From a virus, in IMG/VR virus record IMGVR_UViG_3300037147_000032, positions 1-64,000 of that record: a stretch of DNA of 64,000 bases. One strand, 5' to 3'. A program made the translations under genes and the position numbers. Under the pieces are notes generated by a model. It saw only the letters and a program-made list of their open reading frames with translations. It had not been told where the DNA came from and did not search any database. Shown piece after piece: positions 60,994 to 64,000 of the stretch. How positions within the stretch are numbered: position 1 is the first letter of the stretch; each line of letters opens with the position of its first letter.

Positions 60994-61485
60994 CTACATG
61001 AGGTCGTCTTCGGGGGTCGTGGCAGCGGGGGCAGAGCCCTCGGTCTGCAACGCGACCTGACAGGCCTCATAGACCTTGTCGTAGTTTTCCGGCTTGAGGT
61101 CCGTGACCTTCTTCACGCCGCCGCCATCCTGATCGAGGATGTCAGCCGCGTCCTGCTTGCCAAGGCTGGCATTGGTCGCGACATCCCGAATTTTCTCCCG
61201 GACCTGTTCGATGGTATATTTGCCGTTCGGTCCTTTGGTGCCAGCCGGCGGGCCACCTTTGGTCTTCGCAGCGGTAGCAGCGGCGGCGTCGGCCTTCGCC
61301 TTGACTTCGGCAGCGGCCTTAGCGGCAGCGGCCTTGGCATCGGGCGTGGCAGTCGTCCCGGGCTTGCCAGCGCCGGCAACAGTGGCAGGACCGGGCTTGA
61401 GAGCGACGGGGGCTGGAGCCTTGAGCACAGCAGCATGGATATCACTGAGCTTTTTCGAGATTTCGGTGAGAAGGGCGTCGGACAT
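60994..61485 (-). CDS. Ala/Lys-rich protein with conserved C-terminal domain
   Basis: 163 residues from ATG 61485 with GGAG upstream. A helical start, a long Ala/Lys/Pro linker (KAAAAKAAAEVKAKADAAAA), and a C-terminal YTIEQVREKIRDVATN...LKPENYDKVYEACQ domain seen in other phage early proteins. Function unknown. It lies just below a CtrA-type site. Confidence 0.6.
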   Translation of the reverse strand: MSDALLTEISKKLSDIHAAVLKAPAPVALKPGPATVAGAGKPGTTATPDAKAAAAKAAAEVKAKADAAAATAAKTKGGPPAGTKGPNGKYTIEQVREKIRDVATNASLGKQDAADILDQDGGGVKKVTDLKPENYDKVYEACQVALQTEGSAPAATTPEDDLM

Positions 61486-61500
61486 AGGGGACAACTCCGG

Positions 61501-61516
61501 TTAAGAATTCATTAAC
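61501..61516 (+). promoter_or_regulatory. Perfect CtrA-type element upstream of the 61485 gene
   Basis: TTAA, GAATTCA, TTAAC. It lies 16-31 bp upstream of the ATG of the - strand gene at 61485, between its ribosome site and a TTGACA on the - strand at about 61559-61554. Binding there would affect the early operon. Confidence 0.6.
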
Positions 61517-61539
61517 GATGTGGGATGGCACATAGACTG

Positions 61540-61565
61540 AAAAGCCCGGTTTTGTCAACCGGGTT
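61540..61565 (-). terminator. Terminator of the upstream gene, overlapping a promoter
   Basis: On the - strand AACCCGGTT, loop GACAA, AACCGGGCTTTTC. It ends the 61578-62039 transcript; its loop is part of a TTGACA box that may begin the next transcript. Confidence 0.6.
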
Positions 61566-61577
61566 CACAGGTTTATT

Positions 61578-62039
61578 TCATTCGAGCGTGGGGAGAGCCG
61601 CGCTCCATGTCGGCTCTGCCATCCCACCAACTGCTTCCTCGGATGACATGGCGGGCTGCGCCGTGGTGTAAGGCTCGCCGCGCTTGGATCGCGTGGTGTC
61701 TTCGCCATTGGCTACGCGGCGTTTGATCTCATTGCGCAGGAACGCAGCGGCGACCACGAGGTTCGCAACCATGGAGCCATAGGTCCGGAATGCGCCTTGA
61801 TCCCAGTCCTCGGGATAGCAGGCATCCAGCGTAATTTCGAGCGCCTCCTCCAGCGGACAGCCATCTTCGAGCAGCTTCACGAGGAGGATTTGGGCGGCAC
61901 TCGCGGCCAGCAATTGCCCACCGCTGTCAGCGTCAAGCCGCTCTTCGGACGAGCCCCACATTTTCTCCTGTACGAAGACTTCGGTCGAGATCAGTGCGTC
62001 GGTCGTATTACCGGCGACGTAGCTTTCATTTTTGGTCAT
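61578..62039 (-). CDS. Hypothetical protein (153 aa)
   Basis: ATG at 62039. Acidic N-terminal half and a helix with EEALEITLDACYPEDWDQGA and AFRTYGSMVANLVVAAAFLR. Not recognised. Overlaps the upstream gene by 14 bp. Confidence 0.55.
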   Translation of the reverse strand: MTKNESYVAGNTTDALISTEVFVQEKMWGSSEERLDADSGGQLLAASAAQILLVKLLEDGCPLEEALEITLDACYPEDWDQGAFRTYGSMVANLVVAAAFLRNEIKRRVANGEDTTRSKRGEPYTTAQPAMSSEEAVGGMAEPTWSAALPTLE

Positions 62040-62505
62040 GGTATTCTCCTGTTAAGTGGTTTTGGGATGTCGGCATTGCCCATTCAGGGTCAGTGCGAAC
62101 TGGCAGGGGCAAAGCTTCGAGAGCCTTGATGTAGCATCGGCCGCGCGGTGTCGCCATGTACGCCCAGCCGGCGTGACGTGCGCGCTGCGCCTTGGTCGGG
62201 CGCTCGATCATGTCGTCGCGTAGAAGCTCGCGGACGAACGTGACGTAGGCTTCTGACCTTCGTTGCTCTTCCGGCGCGAATGGTCCGAGCGATGTAGCGA
62301 AGTGCAGCATCATCTTGATTTTCATCGGGGGCATGGCAGCATTGCTCCGTGCTCGGAATAGAGCGCGCTGACAGGCTCGGTAGATCGGCTTCCACTCATC
62401 GGTCGTCATGTACGCGCGACCGTTCACGGCAACGGCCCGGCCAAGATCGGGATGATTAGCTACCTCGTGCAAAGCGTTGCGCATCGCTTCGAGTGTGGGA
62501 GCCAT
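62026..62505 (-). CDS. First gene of the - early operon, hypothetical (159 aa)
   Basis: ATG at 62505 with ACAGGAAAG upstream. Basic, with helices (LEAMRNALHEVANHPDLGRA, RRSEAYVTFVRELLRDDMIE) and a winged-helix-like GWAYMATPRGRCYIKALEAL. Position as the first early gene makes a regulatory DNA-binding role plausible, but this is inference. Confidence 0.55.
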   Translation of the reverse strand: MAPTLEAMRNALHEVANHPDLGRAVAVNGRAYMTTDEWKPIYRACQRALFRARSNAAMPPMKIKMMLHFATSLGPFAPEEQRRSEAYVTFVRELLRDDMIERPTKAQRARHAGWAYMATPRGRCYIKALEALPLPVRTDPEWAMPTSQNHLTGEYHDQK

Positions 62506-62539
62506 GTGACTTTCCTGTGTGATTGTTTTTCTCAGCACA

Positions 62540-62581
62540 ACGCCGCGCATCCATAAATTGTCCAGTTGGGGTGCGCGGCGT
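62540..62581 (-). promoter_or_regulatory. 5'-UTR stem-loop of the early transcript
   Basis: ACGCCGCGCA pairs with TGCGCGGCGT, ten pairs, with a ~22-nt loop, placed between the promoter (62598-62626) and the ribosome site of the first gene. It may stabilise the mRNA 5' end or regulate it. Confidence 0.4.
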
Positions 62582-62597
62582 GTGGGGCATTTTCAAA

Positions 62598-62626
62598 CCG
62601 TTATTTGATTTCAATCCGAATGTCAA
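62598..62626 (-). promoter_or_regulatory. Early promoter candidate, TTGACA-N17-TAACGG
   Basis: On the - strand TTGACA at 62626-62621 and TAACGG at 62603-62598, the same -35 and -10 as the candidate upstream of the SSB gene. Located 93 bp before the first early gene, in a divergent spacer of 283 bp that holds no supported ORF. Confidence 0.55.
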
Positions 62627-62734
62627 TGGGGTCAGGCTTTACATTTTATTTTCCTTCCGCGTGTCAGTCACGCTATCCATGGTAGTCAGCGCGGGGCACC
62701 ATACACAACGCAAGAGCCATGTCAAGCAAAGACC

Positions 62735-62763
62735 TTGCAATGGTTAACGAGAAGTGCTAGGCA
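62735..62763 (+). promoter_or_regulatory. Promoter candidate for the right-edge + operon
   Basis: TTGCAA, 17 bp containing TGGTTAAC, TAGGCA, 26 bp upstream of the GIY-YIG ATG. The -10 match is weak. Confidence 0.3.
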
Positions 62764-62788
62764 TCTCGTCCCCTCAGGAGAGCCATCT

Positions 62789-63532
62789 ATGTATTTTCTC
62801 TATCTGATCCGCACTGCGCTCGGTAATTATATTGGTGTCTCGAAGAACACCCAACGACGTTTTGGTCGCCACCGACATAGTCGATTTCCAGTTGGTGATG
62901 CAGTTCGCCATGATTTAGCTTGCACAGTTCAAACTTTATGTGCCGGAAACCGGGAATACATCTATCAACTAGAGCCATTAGCTATCACTAGATTTGAAAC
63001 ACGATGGCCAAACGGATTTAATCTCGCTGCTGGTGGTCATGGCGGGCGTCAGCATCTTCCTCAAACAAAATCTAAAATAGCAAAGACCAAGATTGGACGA
63101 AGTCGCTCTCCGGAAACCTGCGCAAAAATATCCGCCGCGAAAAAGGGGCTCCCGCTTCATCCTGCATTTCTCGCGGCTTCACTAGCTGCTAATACCGGAC
63201 GAAGACCATCTCCCGCAACTATCAACGCCATGAGAGTAGCTAACACCGGCCGAAGTCGCTCTCCTGAAACCCGCGCAAAAATATCCGCTGCAACTAAAGG
63301 CAAAAAGCGGGGGCCACTCAGCACTGAGCATATAGCTAACCTGAAACTAGCAAGAGCTAATCGAGCGCCAACATCGGCCGAAACGCGGGCAAAAATATCA
63401 GCCGCTCAGCTAGGGAAAACACGCGGACCTCAGTCTATTGAGCACCGTACTAGACTATCAGTGAGCTTGACACGTGCCATTAAAGAAAAACAAGATAACG
63501 GTATAGCATGGGGGCGAGGATATAGGACATGA
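62789..63532 (+). CDS. GIY-YIG homing endonuclease with NUMOD3 repeats
   Basis: 247 residues, ATG at 62789 after CAGGAG. YFLYLIRTALGNYIGVSK is the GIY-YIG start; LEPLAITRFETRWPNGFNLA contains the catalytic region. Five NUMOD3-type repeats (PETRAKISAATKGKKRG, SAETRAKISAAQLGKTRG and relatives) follow. Lower GC than the rest of the genome. It precedes the primase gene by an ATGA overlap. Confidence 0.9.
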   Translation: MYFLYLIRTALGNYIGVSKNTQRRFGRHRHSRFPVGDAVRHDLACTVQTLCAGNREYIYQLEPLAITRFETRWPNGFNLAAGGHGGRQHLPQTKSKIAKTKIGRSRSPETCAKISAAKKGLPLHPAFLAASLAANTGRRPSPATINAMRVANTGRSRSPETRAKISAATKGKKRGPLSTEHIANLKLARANRAPTSAETRAKISAAQLGKTRGPQSIEHRTRLSVSLTRAIKEKQDNGIAWGRGYRT

Positions 63533-64000
63533 CATTTAACAGTGAAGAACTAGCGATATCCTACATCGATCAGCATTTTGGCACACGCTATCTATGTCCT
63601 ATCGCCCCATTGAAGAAGTACCCGCCTTGTCACAAGGACAACCTTGATACTGGCGCGACCAACAACCCTGCTGTGATCAAGAGATGGGTCGAGAAATACG
63701 GTCAAGTGAATTGGGCCGTAGTCCACAGGAAGTCTCGCCTGATGGTCATCGACATCGATACAAATCCTGTCAAGAATAAGCAAGGCCAGATCACGTACGA
63801 CGCGCTCGACCTGATGTATGGCTGGCCCGAAACAGAGAAGACCACGACGCCGAGCGGCGGGTTTCATGTGATCTATGAGGGATGGGGCGACACGCCACAC
63901 ATCATGGCGCTTGGCAAAAACGGTCTTGGGCTCGACATCGACAGCCCGAACTACACGCTGATCCCCGGCTGCGTGTTCGCCGATGGCACTTCTTATGTCG
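63529..64000 (+). CDS. Bifunctional primase-polymerase (PrimPol), partial at the right edge
   Basis: 157 residues visible. ATG overlaps the previous stop. VNWAVVHRKSRLMVIDIDTN carries the DxD metal motif, and TTTPSGGFHVIYEG contains the SxGxH motif of archaeo-eukaryotic PrimPol, with YTLIPGCVFADG following. It primes, or partly synthesises, phage DNA. Continues past the window. Confidence 0.85.
   Translation, partial: MTFNSEELAISYIDQHFGTRYLCPIAPLKKYPPCHKDNLDTGATNNPAVIKRWVEKYGQVNWAVVHRKSRLMVIDIDTNPVKNKQGQITYDALDLMYGWPETEKTTTPSGGFHVIYEGWGDTPHIMALGKNGLGLDIDSPNYTLIPGCVFADGTSYV

Noticed and set aside
62523-62747. + strand ORF in the divergent spacer
   Set aside because: Covers the early promoter and stem-loop and shows no similarity to the primase start, so it is neither a gene nor a scar of the right-edge endonuclease insertion.

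Overview
This window is a contiguous piece of a large tailed-phage genome (virion-module layout points to a siphovirus) that probably infects an alphaproteobacterium. The evidence is a continuous run of tail and virion genes, a tape measure protein, an endolysin and holin block, an early DNA-replication block, and almost no host-like genes. The host guess rests on moderately high GC and on two perfect TTAA-N7-TTAAC elements (the CtrA cell-cycle regulator site of alphaproteobacteria) in promoter regions. No integrase, terminase, portal or major capsid gene is in the window, so the genome continues on both sides. The first and last genes are cut by the window edges.

Layout. Positions 1 to 34.3 kb are read on the + strand and are late genes: collagen-like and repeat-rich fibre proteins (0-5 kb), head-tail connector, tail completion and tail tube genes (5.2-9.6 kb), a tail assembly chaperone pair with a likely -1 frameshift (10.4-11.1 kb), tape measure (11.6-13.9 kb), tail tip and fibre genes (14-24 kb), a glycan cluster with GDP-mannose 4,6-dehydratase, GDP-fucose synthase and several glycosyltransferase-like genes (24-29.6 kb), and a lysis region (29.6-33.6 kb) with a GH108 endolysin, an alpha/beta-hydrolase, holin candidates and a spanin-like coiled-coil protein. 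A bidirectional terminator at about 34.39 kb separates this block from the right half, which is read on the - strand from a promoter region near 62.6 kb. The right half holds small early genes, a DUF2800-type nuclease, a tRNA-Cys, a SprT-like protease, an SSB-like protein, a PolA-type DNA polymerase, an HD hydrolase, a SNF2-like helicase, a PD-(D/E)XK nuclease, a dATP/dGTP diphosphohydrolase-like gene, a metallophosphoesterase and a deoxyribosyltransferase. A divergent + operon at the right edge starts with a GIY-YIG endonuclease followed by a PrimPol-type primase.

Genes overlap heavily (ATGA, GTGA, TTGA junctions), so translational coupling is the rule, and many tiny genes sit between such junctions.

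The most striking content is mobile endonucleases and what they did to their neighbours. The DNA polymerase carries an intein exactly in motif B, and an HNH endonuclease is encoded inside that intein in another reading frame. A GIY-YIG gene sits between a diverged, truncated 5' copy of a nuclease gene and the complete nuclease gene. An endonuclease VII-like gene sits between the complete helicase and a diverged second copy of the helicase 3' end, and a possible helicase 5' scar lies on the other side of the locus beyond another HNH gene. Together these suggest endonuclease genes that travel with a replacement copy of the terminal part of the gene they invade.
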